64,000 nucleotides of DNA from DATMFV01 sp035555975 (GCA_035555975.1 DATMFV010000134.1:1-64000); one strand, 5' to 3'. Counted from the stretch's first letter, positions 1 through 9,491 are shown. Program-made: numbers and translations. Notes: generated from the letters alone by a model not told the origin.

Positions 1-517
1 TGGAAAAATCGATCATCGAAACGCCGTATTTCTCCGGCGGCGTCCCCGGCCCGCCGGTCAGCGACATATGGCCGACCATCGCCTGAAGCAGGTAATCGTA
101 AGCCGGTTGCGCCTTCATGGAACCGCTCGTCCCAAAACCCGAAAGCGAACAGGTGACGATCGCCGGTTGCACCTCTTTAAGCTGCTCGTAGGTCAACCCG
201 AGCCGTGCGGGCACGTCGCCGCGAAGGTTGTTGAAAACGCCGTCGGCCTTTGCTGCCAGCGCCCGGAAAAGTTCCCGCCCTTTTTCGCTCTTGAGGTTGA
301 GCGTGATGCTCTTCTTGTTCCGGTTGAGCGATTGAAAGTAGAGGCTGTCGCCCCCGTCGGCATATGGGATGACGCTGCGCGAAACATCGCCGCCTGCGGA
401 GCGGTCTTCGATCTTGATCACCTCCGCGCCGAGGTCGGCCAGTTGCAGCGTCGCAAACGGTCCCGCGCCATACTGCGAGACCGAAAGAATCCTTACCCCC
501 TCCAGCGGTTTTATCAT
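1..517 (-). CDS. CaiB/BaiF family CoA-transferase, 3' end beyond window
   Basis: This is the N-terminal part (about 172 codons) of a class III CoA-transferase, which moves CoA between carboxylic acids. It begins MIKPLEGVRILSVSQYGAG, typical of the family start, and is followed by the LADLGAEVIKIE nucleotide-fold segment. The Asp in PAYDYLLQAMVG lies where the family's catalytic aspartate is expected. The ATG at 517 overlaps the stop of the MaoC gene upstream (ATGA), so the two are probably translated together. The CoA-transferase plus MaoC hydratase pair resembles small acyl-CoA pathways such as mesaconyl-CoA handling, but the substrate cannot be read from the sequence. Confidence 0.85.
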   Translation of the reverse strand, partial: MIKPLEGVRILSVSQYGAGPFATLQLADLGAEVIKIEDRSAGGDVSRSVIPYADGGDSLYFQSLNRNKKSITLNLKSEKGRELFRALAAKADGVFNNLRGDVPARLGLTYEQLKEVQPAIVTCSLSGFGTSGSMKAQPAYDYLLQAMVGHMSLTGGPGTPPEKYGVSMIDFS

Positions 518-1053
518 CGGGCCTCCCCGGCTTCCGGTACCCGGGCATGGGTGTGTGGCCGCGCGGCAAAAGCCCGCCGGGGGACCATCAACCGGCGGCG
601 AAACCGCATCACCTCCTCCTCGCGCTGGTTGGTGACCGTGGTTTCGACCTGGACGACCCCGCGGTCGGGTTTGCTTTTGGATTCCCGCTTCTCCAGCACC
701 TGCGTGCGCGAATAGAGCGTGTCGCCGTGGAATGTCGGCTTGAGGTGCTCGATCTTCTCGTACTCCAGGTTGGCGATCGCCGCCCCGCTGATGTCGTTGA
801 CCGTCAGCCCGACGCCGACGCAAAAGACCAGCGTCCCGTTGACCACGTTGCGCCCGAACTCCGTCTGCGAAGCATAGTGCGCATCGCTATGGAGCGGGTG
901 CTGGTTGAGGCTCAGGAGGCTGAACAGGTGGTCGTCGCTCTGGGTGATCGTACGGCCCGGCCAGTGGCGGATCAGGTCGCCGACCTGGAAATCTTCAAAA
1001 ACCCGGCCATAGGGGGTGTGGATCTCCCGGGTGTGGGGTGCGGAGGAGGACAT
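514..1053 (-). CDS. MaoC-family acyl dehydratase
   Basis: About 179 residues with a single hot-dog-fold MaoC domain; these enzymes hydrate or dehydrate acyl-CoA thioesters. The core reads FEDFQVGDLIRHWPGRTI near the start, then NQHPLHSDAHYA, which carries the hydratase-type Asp/His region, then VNGTLVFCVGVGLTV. The start at 1053 (MSSSAPHTRE) is preferred because the family homology begins just after it. A longer frame reaches 1128 but would overlap the upstream glyoxalase-like gene. The stop overlaps the CoA-transferase start by four bases. No Shine-Dalgarno sequence is visible. Confidence 0.85.
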   Translation of the reverse strand: MSSSAPHTREIHTPYGRVFEDFQVGDLIRHWPGRTITQSDDHLFSLLSLNQHPLHSDAHYASQTEFGRNVVNGTLVFCVGVGLTVNDISGAAIANLEYEKIEHLKPTFHGDTLYSRTQVLEKRESKSKPDRGVVQVETTVTNQREEEVMRFRRRLMVPRRAFAARPHTHARVPEAGEAR

Positions 1054-1106
1054 GGTGCCCCCGAGCATTTCACAACCGGGCCTGATTGGGAAATCCTTTG
1101 ATAAAC

Positions 1107-1496
1107 TTACGGTGATTGGTTTTCCCAATCACGAAACGAGACGCGGGTATAAAAGATCAGCCGGTTTCCGAAGGGATCGCTCAGGGCGATCTCCCGGGTG
1201 CCCCATGGCGTCTCCTGCGGCTCCCCGGGCCGGGCGTGGCCATACTTCTTGGCGCGAAGCTGCGCGCAGAACTCGTCGACCGCGTCCAGCTCGATCCGCA
1301 GCGTCGCACCCGGGCAGGCGTCGCCGTAATGTTCGGAGAGATGGAGCAGGCAATCGCCGTTGGAGAGCTGAAGGTAGCATGGGCCCGCCTCCTCGAAACG
1401 GTGCTCCCAGTCGACGCGGAACCCGAGGAAGCCGACGTAGAACTCCCGCGCTTTGGCGAGGTCAAAGCTGCGAAAAACCGGTACGGGCGATCTCAT
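1107..1496 (-). CDS. Glyoxalase/bleomycin-resistance fold (VOC) protein
   Basis: About 129 residues forming one vicinal-oxygen-chelate domain of two beta-alpha-beta-beta-beta halves. Visible marks are FDLAKAREFYVGFLGFRVDWEH at the start, the middle DCLLHLSEHYGD and the C-terminal DPFGNRLIFY. The family includes glyoxalase I, bleomycin-resistance proteins and dioxygenases; this short single-domain form is closest in look to bleomycin-resistance-type proteins, but no substrate can be named. The ATG at 1496 (MRSPVPVF) was chosen because domain homology starts there. It lies 49 bases downstream of argG on the same strand. Confidence 0.8.
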   Translation of the reverse strand: MRSPVPVFRSFDLAKAREFYVGFLGFRVDWEHRFEEAGPCYLQLSNGDCLLHLSEHYGDACPGATLRIELDAVDEFCAQLRAKKYGHARPGEPQETPWGTREIALSDPFGNRLIFYTRVSFRDWENQSP

Positions 1497-1545
1497 GGCC
1501 AGCGGCGCTTGAAGGCGGCGGGGGGCGGGGCTGCCCCCCGGCATC

Positions 1546-2838
1546 TCAGCTTCGTCCCTGCACACGGGCGGCGACCTTGAGCCGGAGCGCGTTGAGGTTG
1601 ATGAACCCGGTCGCGTCGGACTGGTTGTAAGCCTGCGTCGGGTCGGCCTCCATGGTGGCGATGTCCGGGTTGTAGAGGCTTAAAGGGCTCTTGCGCCCGG
1701 CGGTCATCAGGTTGCCCTTGTAAAGTTTGAGCCGGACCACGCCGCTCACGTTCTTCTGCGACTCGGTGACCAGCGCCTGCAACGCCTCGCGTTCCGGCGA
1801 GAACCAGAAACCGTAGTAGACCAGCTCGGCGTACTTGGGGATCAGGCTGTCGCGCAGGTGCATCACCTCGCGGTCGAGCGTGATCGACTCCATCTGCCGG
1901 TGGGCAAAGTGGAGGATCGTCCCGCCCGGCGTTTCGTAGACCCCCCGGCTCTTCATGCCGACGAAACGGTTTTCCACCAGGTCGACCCGGCCGATCCCGT
2001 GCTTGCCGCCCAGCCGGTTGAGCACCCGCATCACCCAGAGCGGCGAGAGGGCGATGTGCCCTTCCGCGTCGGCCTCCGTGCTGCCGGTGTAGTTGAGTTT
2101 TTTGAGCCACTGCGCCACCCCTTCGCCGCCGAGCGCGATGCAGTTGCCTTTTTCAAAGACCAGTTCCACGTATTCGGGCTGGTCGGGCGCTTCCTCCGGC
2201 GAAACCGAAAGGACATACATGTCGCGCGATGCCGGGGCCGTCGCGTCAAACCACGGGTCTTCCAGAATACCGCTCTCGAAGCTGATATGGAGGAGGTTGC
2301 GGTCCATCGAGTACGGCTTCTTTGCCGAGGCCGCCACCGGGATGTTGTTTTCCGCAGCGTAGGCGATCATCTCCGCCCGCCCGGGGAACTGCTCGCGGAA
2401 GCGTTCCTCCCGCCATGGGGCGATCGTCTGCACCTCGGGCGCGAGCGCGGCGGTCGTCAGTTCAAAACGGACCTGGTCGTTCCCCTTGCCGGTCGCGCCG
2501 TGGGCCACCGCCTGCGCCCCTTCCGCGCGGGCGATCTCGACCATCCGCTTGGCGATGAGCGGCCGGGCGATGCTGGTGCCCAGAAAATACTGCCCTTCAT
2601 AGATCGCCCCCGCCTGAAGCATCGGGAAGATGAAATCGCGCGCAAACTCCTCCTGCAAATCGTCGATGTAACATTTGCTCGCCCCGGTCCGCAGCGCCTT
2701 CTCCTCGAGGCCGACGAGTTCCTCCTCCTGGCCGATATCGGCGCAAAAGGCGATCACTTCCGCCTGGTAAGTCTGCTTAAGCCATTGGAGAATGACCGAA
2801 GTGTCGAGTCCGCCCGAATATGCAACGACGATTTTCAT
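1546..2838 (-). CDS. argG: Argininosuccinate synthase
   Basis: Full-length (430 residues) enzyme joining citrulline and aspartate with ATP in arginine biosynthesis, in the cytoplasm. The N-terminal P-loop-like ATP pyrophosphatase motif is AYSGGLDTSVIL. Also visible are the ARPLIAKRMVEIA helix, GATGKGNDQVRFE (substrate-binding), and YSMDRNLLHISFE. The length slightly exceeds the usual 400-residue form. The leader upstream of the ATG has no purine-rich ribosome-binding site. No other arginine genes are adjacent, so argG here is separate from the pathway operon. Confidence 0.97.
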   Translation of the reverse strand: MKIVVAYSGGLDTSVILQWLKQTYQAEVIAFCADIGQEEELVGLEEKALRTGASKCYIDDLQEEFARDFIFPMLQAGAIYEGQYFLGTSIARPLIAKRMVEIARAEGAQAVAHGATGKGNDQVRFELTTAALAPEVQTIAPWREERFREQFPGRAEMIAYAAENNIPVAASAKKPYSMDRNLLHISFESGILEDPWFDATAPASRDMYVLSVSPEEAPDQPEYVELVFEKGNCIALGGEGVAQWLKKLNYTGSTEADAEGHIALSPLWVMRVLNRLGGKHGIGRVDLVENRFVGMKSRGVYETPGGTILHFAHRQMESITLDREVMHLRDSLIPKYAELVYYGFWFSPEREALQALVTESQKNVSGVVRLKLYKGNLMTAGRKSPLSLYNPDIATMEADPTQAYNQSDATGFINLNALRLKVAARVQGRS

Positions 2839-2928
2839 AAAGTTGCCCGGATGTTAAGCATCAACGGGAGCGAAAACCAAGGGGAAATCATGCCTTCCCA
2901 CAATCACCGCCGCAGATTTCAGAGCGTA

Positions 2929-3435
2929 TCAGGAAGCCGGACGCAACTCATCCGCAAGCTGCTTTCCCTCATCAAAAATATCGGTCAAGTGCGGTTTCAA
3001 AACCGCAAACTTTTGTTCCAAATTTTCGCCACGGGTGCCGCCCCGCCGCAGATACAAAATCGTGCTGGCGGCCTCCAGTACACGAGTACGGCGCTGGTTC
3101 AACGCAACGGCAAGCCCTTTCCACGAAGGTTCCTTGTCTTGCCCCAAAATTTTCAAAATGACTTCGTTACGCCGGTTCGCAACAAACTTGCTGGTGGGGT
3201 ACCCAGCCGGACCCGTCACTTCCGGAACTTCCTGAATATAACGGTTGTCCACGAAATCCTCCAACCGGGCCTGCAAGCCCGAGGAATAAGCGCCATAGAG
3301 AGCCAGTTTAAAATCAAACCCGAAGTCGTGGCCGCATTCCTGAAGAATGTGGATCAGTTTTTGGCATTTCTTGCGACCAACCACTTCGCCCACGGTCACA
3401 AAAAACTGGAGCAGGGGGATAAAGGAATCATTCAT
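2929..3435 (-). CDS. YwgA-like protein, partner of HD phosphohydrolase
   Basis: 168 residues with no catalytic motif I can name. The segment LIHILQECGHDFGFDFKLALYGAYSSGL resembles the small YwgA/SocA-like group, in which a helical core is followed by an F-x-L-x-x-Y-G-x-Y-S motif. In Bacillus subtilis ywgA lies close to ywfO, an HD phosphohydrolase gene; here too the HD gene lies 8 bases upstream, supporting the assignment. Base composition is lower in GC than the flanking argG and dedA. A role as regulator or antitoxin-like partner is inference only. Confidence 0.5.
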   Translation of the reverse strand: MNDSFIPLLQFFVTVGEVVGRKKCQKLIHILQECGHDFGFDFKLALYGAYSSGLQARLEDFVDNRYIQEVPEVTGPAGYPTSKFVANRRNEVILKILGQDKEPSWKGLAVALNQRRTRVLEAASTILYLRRGGTRGENLEQKFAVLKPHLTDIFDEGKQLADELRPAS

Positions 3436-3443
3436 GGGCCGGG

Positions 3444-4835
3444 TTATTGATGCTCCCTCAAGATTTCGTTGTCAAGTTCGCACACCTTGGCTTCATGTTC
3501 AGGAAGATAAAAGAGCCGGGTGAGTGGCATTCTTTCAGAACCAATGCTCTTGAAGAGCAAAGAGCTTTTTTGGATTGGTACGGCAGGGGTGTTGAGATCG
3601 CCTCCGGAAAGAAGGATGGCGTTTTTGGCAATTCCCTCCCAGTAACTCTCCGGCTCCGTGTTTTGAAGGGCTTCATCGGGCGCTTTATAAGCGGTAAAAT
3701 CGTAGCAATCCAAAAGCCACCCCTCCCGTTCAGGGCCGATTATTTCCGTAAGCTCCTGCCGCAATTTTGAAATTTTTGCCGGAGAACGGTATGGAGGCTC
3801 AATTTCTCGAAAACGCAGCATCTTTTGTCGGTTCAGAAATTTTGAGGAAAGAAGTTTCAGCGTCTTTGTTGAGGAATCACTTACCGACCAAAGGGTCATG
3901 GCCGTGAGCAGGGAAGGTTCATCAAACAGAAGGAACTGGGCGTGATCCACCTTGCCTTTCAACTGAAAATAATCCGCCACATGGCGAGGCGTCTCTTTTG
4001 GAAGGTCTCCTTTGCTCGCAAGTTTGGTCGCTTCCGCAAAAAGCAGGAGGAGATGCGCCTCCCACAACCGGGTGATGCCATGGCCATAAACCTGCATCGT
4101 CATGTAGGTTCGTGCCATGATGAGTTGCTCCGCAGCATGCTGTCCGCGCTGACGGTCAAGACAGAGACGCGGTCGTGGCCCCACGTCGGGAGCGGGTTCC
4201 TGCCCCAGGCAAAAGCTGTTGAGAACCCATTCCAAATCGAAACTGCCGTATTTTACGCCTGTAAAATGGGAGTCTCTCAGGAGGTAATCCATGCGATCCG
4301 CATCCAGGCTGCTGCTGATGATGTCGTGCAGAAACGGGACCTCATGGTATTCGAGCAAATCTCTGGTTTCCGCAATTTCGGTAACGGTAAACCCGCGGTT
4401 TTTGAGAACCTTCGGGATCTCTGAAAGCTCGTCGGTGAACATCCGCTGGCTCCGTTCCTCGTGAGCTTTGCCGCTGTCAAAAACTCGCTCCATGGCATGA
4501 GAAAAAGGGCCATGACCAAGGTCATGCAAAAGAGCCGCCACCTTGACTTGGCGTCTCTTTCCGTCAAGCCGGCTGACAATCGTTGAGTCTCCACTGTAAC
4601 GACGGCGCAGAGTGTTCAAAATTCTGGCGGCAACGTGCAGTACGCCGAGGCTGTGAGCAAAGCGGGTATGCTCGGCGTTCGGGTAGGTGAGCGAGCTGAC
4701 TCCCAATTGCCTGACTCTACGGAGACGTTGAAACTCGGGCGTATTGATCAAGTCCAGCAAAAGATCACGATCATCATCAATGGAAATCAGTCCATGAATG
4801 GCATCGCGAAAGACCTTACTACGGTGATTGGACAT
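3444..4835 (-). CDS. HD-domain phosphohydrolase (dGTPase/SAMHD1-like)
   Basis: About 463 residues. The N-terminus FRDAIHGLISIDD followed by LRRVRQLG and THTRFAHSLG-type signals (HTRFAHSLGVLH) matches the dGTPase/SAMHD1/YwfO branch of HD hydrolases. The metal-binding HD doublet is in AALLHDLGHGPFSHAMERVF; later YHEVPFLHDIISSSLDADRMDYLLRD carries the second conserved Asp. Such enzymes cleave dNTPs or related nucleotides in the cytoplasm. The start at 4835 (MSNHRSK) fits the homology; an upstream ATG at 4901 is possible. It is followed after 8 bases by the YwgA-like gene, and both have lower GC than their neighbours. Confidence 0.85.
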   Translation of the reverse strand: MSNHRSKVFRDAIHGLISIDDDRDLLLDLINTPEFQRLRRVRQLGVSSLTYPNAEHTRFAHSLGVLHVAARILNTLRRRYSGDSTIVSRLDGKRRQVKVAALLHDLGHGPFSHAMERVFDSGKAHEERSQRMFTDELSEIPKVLKNRGFTVTEIAETRDLLEYHEVPFLHDIISSSLDADRMDYLLRDSHFTGVKYGSFDLEWVLNSFCLGQEPAPDVGPRPRLCLDRQRGQHAAEQLIMARTYMTMQVYGHGITRLWEAHLLLLFAEATKLASKGDLPKETPRHVADYFQLKGKVDHAQFLLFDEPSLLTAMTLWSVSDSSTKTLKLLSSKFLNRQKMLRFREIEPPYRSPAKISKLRQELTEIIGPEREGWLLDCYDFTAYKAPDEALQNTEPESYWEGIAKNAILLSGGDLNTPAVPIQKSSLLFKSIGSERMPLTRLFYLPEHEAKVCELDNEILREHQ

Positions 4836-5067
4836 GACGGATGAGGGATTGGCCGCAAATGGGCGAGGGTAAAAAGACGAACGGACGATGACCATCGTCA
4901 TTCCGAACCCTCAAAACACACAACAAAAACACCCGAATCGTCAACCTTCATCACCTTGCCCGACGATTTCGCTCGATCGATCGCCATCAGCATTGACATT
5001 GCGCACCCGCGCCGGGAGATTTAAAAAAAACCGCCGCCCGTTCCACCGCTCTCCTTCTCTCTGACCC

Positions 5068-5715
5068 ATGGCCGAAATCATCCATTACATTCTCCACGTC
5101 GAAGATCACCTCCGGGCGTTCATTCAGAACTACGGGCTGCTGGTCTACCTGCTCCTTTTCATGATCATCTTCTGCGAAACGGGGCTGGTCGTCACCCCGT
5201 TTCTGCCGGGCGACTCCCTCCTCTTCGCAGTCGGCGCGCTGGCGGCCCCTTCGCAGGGGTTGATCGACTGGAAGATCATCACCCCGCTGCTGCTCATCGC
5301 CGCGATTTTGGGCGATTCGGTCAACTACGCCATCGGCAAATGGTTCGGACCCAAGGTGTTCCAATATGAGTCCCACTGGCTGCTGCGGCAGGAACACCTG
5401 CGCAAGGCGCACGCTTTCTATGAGAAATACGGCGGGCAGGCGATCGTCCTCGCCCGGTTTGTGCCGATCGTCCGCACCTTTGCCCCGTTTGTCGCCGGGG
5501 TCGGGACGATGAACTACTCCCGCTTCTTCTTCTTCAACGTCACCGGCGCGGTCGCCTGGGTCGGCCTTTTCATCGGCGGCGGCTACCTCTTCGGCAACCT
5601 GCCCTTTGTGCAGAGCAACATGAAGATGGTGATCCTCGGCATCATCGTCGTCTCGATCCTCCCGATCGCCTGGGAGTTTTTGAAGGCCCGCCTCGCCAAA
5701 AAACCGGCGCTTTAA
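5068..5715 (+). CDS. DedA-family integral membrane protein
   Basis: 215 residues with several hydrophobic segments (about 25-45, 55-80, 140-165, 175-200). Diagnostic DedA features are FCETGLVVTPFLPGDSLLF, with the conserved Glu and G-x-x-x-P, and RFVPIVRTFAPFVAG, with the essential arginines. DedA proteins are thought to move or flip phospholipids or undecaprenyl phosphate and to keep the proton gradient. The leader is pyrimidine-rich (CTCCTTCTCTCTGACCC before ATG) without Shine-Dalgarno. A TTGACA box lies at 4993-4998, but no good -10 follows at the right distance. It converges on the PEP-CTERM gene with 2 bases between them. Confidence 0.93.
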   Translation: MAEIIHYILHVEDHLRAFIQNYGLLVYLLLFMIIFCETGLVVTPFLPGDSLLFAVGALAAPSQGLIDWKIITPLLLIAAILGDSVNYAIGKWFGPKVFQYESHWLLRQEHLRKAHAFYEKYGGQAIVLARFVPIVRTFAPFVAGVGTMNYSRFFFFNVTGAVAWVGLFIGGGYLFGNLPFVQSNMKMVILGIIVVSILPIAWEFLKARLAKKPAL

Positions 5716-5717
5716 GG

Positions 5718-6599
5718 TCACCTCGCGCCACGGGCGGGTCGACCTCCCCGCGCGCGCAGGCTCCAGGCGAGCCAGCCGAGGCTGCCGAGCATCAGGACCA
5801 CGCTTTCCGGTTCCGGAATGGTCGTGATGCTGAACCCGGTGAACTCCAGGAGCGTCGCCGAGGTCGTGCCGCTGCGCTGGGTGTAAAAGGCGAGCGTGTT
5901 GAAGCTGGAGACCCACCCGGCCGTGTCGTCGATCGCCGTCTGGGCGGCCTGATCGCCGAACTGGCTGATGAGCGTGACTTCATGGAGGCCGGTACGCACC
6001 ACGGAGAACGAACCCGAGTAATAGAGGCTGGCGTCGGCGATGCCGAACCCGCTCACCGTGTCGGAAAGCAAGGGCCCTCCCAGCGCCGTGCCGCCGAGCA
6101 GTTGAGGGATGGCGCCCGCCGCCCGGCGACGAAGGCTCCCGGCCGTGGTGCTGGTCGCCCGGTAAAGCCCGACATAACCGGTGTAGAGACCGGCGGAGTT
6201 GAGGTTGGTCGAAGCCTGGTCGGCTGTCAGCGCCGTGCCGCCGTCATGCAGCAACCCGATGCGGACTCCGTTGGAACTGGTGTCGAAGTTCGTGAACTTC
6301 GCCGTATAGCTGAACGTCACCGAATCGCCGATCCCATCCAGCGTCACGGTATCAAACCGCACGACCAGGTAACCAAACTGGGAAGAGAAGGTGACGGAGG
6401 GAACCGAAGAATTCGCCGAAAAGGTGGAAGGCTGGTCGTTGCCCGTTCCGAGAAGGAAGGTATTCGCACCCGTCGCCGGAGGCCGCACCAGATCGTCGAG
6501 ATCGAGCAGGGTGGCGGCATCCGCCTGCCCGACCAGCAACACCGCGCCTGCCAACGCCGATAGCCATCCCGAAGCAGAAGGAGAGAACGTCGGTTTCAT
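5718..6599 (-). CDS. PEP-CTERM sorting domain surface protein
   Basis: 293 residues with an N-terminal signal peptide (hydrophobic stretch around residues 9-27 ending QADA). The body is beta-rich and low in complexity. A C-terminal PEP-CTERM tail contains IPEPESVVLMLG, a transmembrane segment and an Arg-rich end. Such tails are cut by exosortase and the protein goes to the envelope or exopolysaccharide matrix. The body has no recognisable catalytic domain. No exosortase gene is present in the window. Confidence 0.88.
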   Translation of the reverse strand: MKPTFSPSASGWLSALAGAVLLVGQADAATLLDLDDLVRPPATGANTFLLGTGNDQPSTFSANSSVPSVTFSSQFGYLVVRFDTVTLDGIGDSVTFSYTAKFTNFDTSSNGVRIGLLHDGGTALTADQASTNLNSAGLYTGYVGLYRATSTTAGSLRRRAAGAIPQLLGGTALGGPLLSDTVSGFGIADASLYYSGSFSVVRTGLHEVTLISQFGDQAAQTAIDDTAGWVSSFNTLAFYTQRSGTTSATLLEFTGFSITTIPEPESVVLMLGSLGWLAWSLRARGGRPARGAR

Positions 6600-6735
6600 G
6601 CAGCCAGCATCTCAAACCGACGCGCAGAGAGGCAACCCCGGGCAACCTGTTCGTTCTTCGAACATCCATCGTTGATTTGAAGACGGGCGATGCTCCTCCT
6701 ACTCTGCTGGCTTTCTTCAAGCATCAGCCAACAAG

Positions 6736-9474
6736 ATGAAAAACACGATCATGAAAAGAAACGCTACCGTGGCAACTCTGGTTTTGGCGGCGGCGCTGCT
6801 GCTGGCCGCTTCCCTGCCCGGCAGGCCCGCCACCGAAGCGGTTCACCTCTTTGTATCGCCCGAGGGTAGCGATTCCGGCGATGGCAGCCGCCGGGCCCCG
6901 TACGCCAGTGTTGAAAAAGCATGCTCGGACGTTCCGGTTTCGGTCGGCGGGGTGATCACGCTTCTCGGGGGCGTCTACCGGGAAAATTTCCGGGTTCCCG
7001 CTCCTGCTGATCCCACGGAGAGGGTCGCGCCGCTTACGATCGAAAGCGCGCCGGGCGAGCGCGTCGTCCTTGAAGGCGGCGAAAAGATCACGGAATGGAA
7101 ACCGTGGAACGATGAACCGGGAATGTACGTCGTCGAGGCTTCCGACATCACCCCCGTCTTTCCCACCGAGGCCGGTTATCTCGATGTCTGGTCGGCCAGC
7201 GCCCGCAAACGCTACCGCAAGCAGCTCGACCCCGCCGGAGTGCGTGCCTACCCGGGCAGCGTCTGCCTTCTTAATACCAGCCACCTCCTGGTCCATACCC
7301 ATAATGGGGAGGACCCCGGCTCGGTCGAACTATGGCGCAACCGGGCGGGAAGAGGGCCCTCCATCAGCAGGCCCAACGTCACCATCCGGGGCCTGAGCTT
7401 CAGAAACTACCTTGGCGGCGTCGCGGCCCGCGCCTTGACGCTGACTTCCAATACCGAAGTGAGCGACTGCGAATTCACCAACTGCGTCATGGGCCTGAGC
7501 ATCAGCCGCGAAGGGGCGCGGGTGCTCCGCTGCCAATTGCGCGATGTCGGCCTGGGCGTGCGGACCGTCGGGGTGGATACCGCGGTCCGCGATTGCCTCA
7601 TCCAGAGCGCCTCCGGAGCGTTTGCCATCGGCGGCGATCTCAACCAGCATCAGCGCGACGGCATCCGCTATTACTTTCCCGCGAAAGGGGGCGAAATCTC
7701 GGGGAACGTGACGGTCGGTTTCTGGGCCGGTCTCTATATCAAGACCGGGACGCGCCTGCCCGACGCGCGCCCCATGTTGATCGGGCACAACACTTTTCTG
7801 GACGGGATTCGCGCCGGCGCGGGAGCGTTTCAGCCGTTGAATCGCTACCGCTGCAACATCATCGGTCCCAATCAGGAAAAGGTCGATCCGTTGAAGGACG
7901 ACGCGCTCAAGGCCGCCGCCTTCGAGTCGAACTATTTCTTTGCGGAAGGCGGCAGTTCCGGCGGGAGCAACCGTGCCGGTCCGGTTCCGTTCGTCGATCT
8001 TGCAGGGGGGAACCTGAAGCTGCTTGCCGACGCGAAGGTCGGTCCCTGCGCCGAAAACGGCGGCCCGGGAGCGGCCCGGCGCGAAGCCCGGTGGTCCCCG
8101 GCCGTTGCCGCCGCTCTCGGACGGTTGACCGCGCCGGTCGAGGCAGCCGCGCAGCCGTTCCGCTTTCTCGAAGAGCCCTCCCGCGTCAGTTCGGCCCGGG
8201 GCGCGCTGCTGGCGCTCTACTGCAACGCACCGGCCACAGGAACGGCCCGCTACCGGAAAAGCGGCGCGCTGCAATGGACCGAAGTGGAGGTCACCCCGAA
8301 TTCCCCGGCGACGCCAAGAGCGGTGCAGGGGGTCGTTCCGATGGAATGGCAACCCCCGGCAAACCGGTTTGGCTTTCTCGTGGCGATCACCGGAGCCGGG
8401 GTCAAACCCGGTAACGACTATGAATACGAAATCCGGCTCACCCCGCAGGAGGGCGAACCACTGGCGCTGGATGGAAAATTCCACACCCGGGGCGGTCCGC
8501 GCGAGATCCATGTCCGCGCCGGAAGCGACGCCGCCGGTGCGGACGGAAGTCCCGACAAGCCGTTCCCCCGGCTCCAGGCCGCCCTCGACCGCGCCCTGCC
8601 GGGAGATTCCGTCCGCCTGGGGGCCGGTCTTTATACCGCGCCCGCCTATCTCGCCCACGGCGGCCTGCCCGGCGCGCCGTTGACGATCAGCGGCGTCAAC
8701 GAGCGGGAAACCATCGTCGACGGCGGCATGGAGCCGCCCGTCCTGCTGGAACTCGACGGCGCGGACCACGTCGTCATCCGGGGAATCCAGTTTCGCTGGT
8801 TCGGCAATGCCGCCATCTCAGCCACGGGAAGCACCGGCGTGACGGTCGAAAAGTGCCGCTTCCAGAACGGGGTGCCAACCCACGGCTCATCGGTCAACGG
8901 GCATGGCATTTCCCTGGAAAAAAGCCCCGGCTGGACGGTTTCGCACTGCCTTTTCACCCGGCTCGCGCATGGCGTGCTGGCGATCGAATCGCCCGCCATC
9001 AAGGTCCGCCGCAACACCGCCTACCACAACCTCTACACCGCCGTTTACCTCTACCAGTCGATCACGGATTCCGAAGTGGTGGAGAATTCCTTCACCTTCA
9101 CCGGGAATGATTCTTTGGTGATCTATGAATCCGACCCGCATGCCCTTGCATCGTTCACCTGCGACTACAACAACTACGCCGCCGCGCTTCGTTCCGCCGC
9201 GCAAGCGCGCCCGGAGAACGATTTCCAGCCGGCTTCGCGGTACGGTCGCCTCCCGCCGGGCAAGGCGATCATCAACGGCATGTTTTACTCAAGGGACGTG
9301 AACCGGTTTTACACCCTGGAAGCGTGGCGGAAGTTTTCGGGCAAGGATGCCCACTCCATCTTTGCCGAGCCGGACTATGCCGACCCCCTGAAAGGTGATT
9401 TCCGCCTTCTGCCCGGCAGCGCAAACCTTCTGCCGGAGGGTCGCATCCTCGGAGCCGCCGGGGTCAAAAAGTAG
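6736..9474 (+). CDS. Secreted protein with two parallel beta-helix regions
   Basis: 912 residues with a signal peptide (VATLVLAAALLLAASLPG). There are two similar units. The first begins HLFVSPEGSDSGDGSRRAPY near residue 35, and the second begins EIHVRAGSDAAGADGSPDK near residue 590. Each is followed by right-handed beta-helix coils, with repeated short Asn/Gly-rich turns (for example SNTEVSDCEFTNC and STGVTVEKCRFQN). Between them lies a fibronectin-like stretch. This architecture is common in secreted polysaccharide lyases and pectate-lyase-like enzymes, which bind acidic glycans. No catalytic residues could be assigned. A second in-frame ATG at 6751 is an alternative start. Confidence 0.8.
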   Translation: MKNTIMKRNATVATLVLAAALLLAASLPGRPATEAVHLFVSPEGSDSGDGSRRAPYASVEKACSDVPVSVGGVITLLGGVYRENFRVPAPADPTERVAPLTIESAPGERVVLEGGEKITEWKPWNDEPGMYVVEASDITPVFPTEAGYLDVWSASARKRYRKQLDPAGVRAYPGSVCLLNTSHLLVHTHNGEDPGSVELWRNRAGRGPSISRPNVTIRGLSFRNYLGGVAARALTLTSNTEVSDCEFTNCVMGLSISREGARVLRCQLRDVGLGVRTVGVDTAVRDCLIQSASGAFAIGGDLNQHQRDGIRYYFPAKGGEISGNVTVGFWAGLYIKTGTRLPDARPMLIGHNTFLDGIRAGAGAFQPLNRYRCNIIGPNQEKVDPLKDDALKAAAFESNYFFAEGGSSGGSNRAGPVPFVDLAGGNLKLLADAKVGPCAENGGPGAARREARWSPAVAAALGRLTAPVEAAAQPFRFLEEPSRVSSARGALLALYCNAPATGTARYRKSGALQWTEVEVTPNSPATPRAVQGVVPMEWQPPANRFGFLVAITGAGVKPGNDYEYEIRLTPQEGEPLALDGKFHTRGGPREIHVRAGSDAAGADGSPDKPFPRLQAALDRALPGDSVRLGAGLYTAPAYLAHGGLPGAPLTISGVNERETIVDGGMEPPVLLELDGADHVVIRGIQFRWFGNAAISATGSTGVTVEKCRFQNGVPTHGSSVNGHGISLEKSPGWTVSHCLFTRLAHGVLAIESPAIKVRRNTAYHNLYTAVYLYQSITDSEVVENSFTFTGNDSLVIYESDPHALASFTCDYNNYAAALRSAAQARPENDFQPASRYGRLPPGKAIINGMFYSRDVNRFYTLEAWRKFSGKDAHSIFAEPDYADPLKGDFRLLPGSANLLPEGRILGAAGVKK

Positions 9475-9491
9475 CCGCCGCGCGTCGCCGA

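Noticed and set aside
1858..3450. Long plus-strand open frame antisense to argG
   Set aside because: The high GC at third codon positions opens frames on the other strand; argG and the YwgA-like gene on the minus strand have clear motifs and this frame has none.
7330..8769. 479-codon minus-strand frame inside the beta-helix gene
   Set aside because: Mirror of a strongly patterned coding sequence; no signal peptide, domain or leader.
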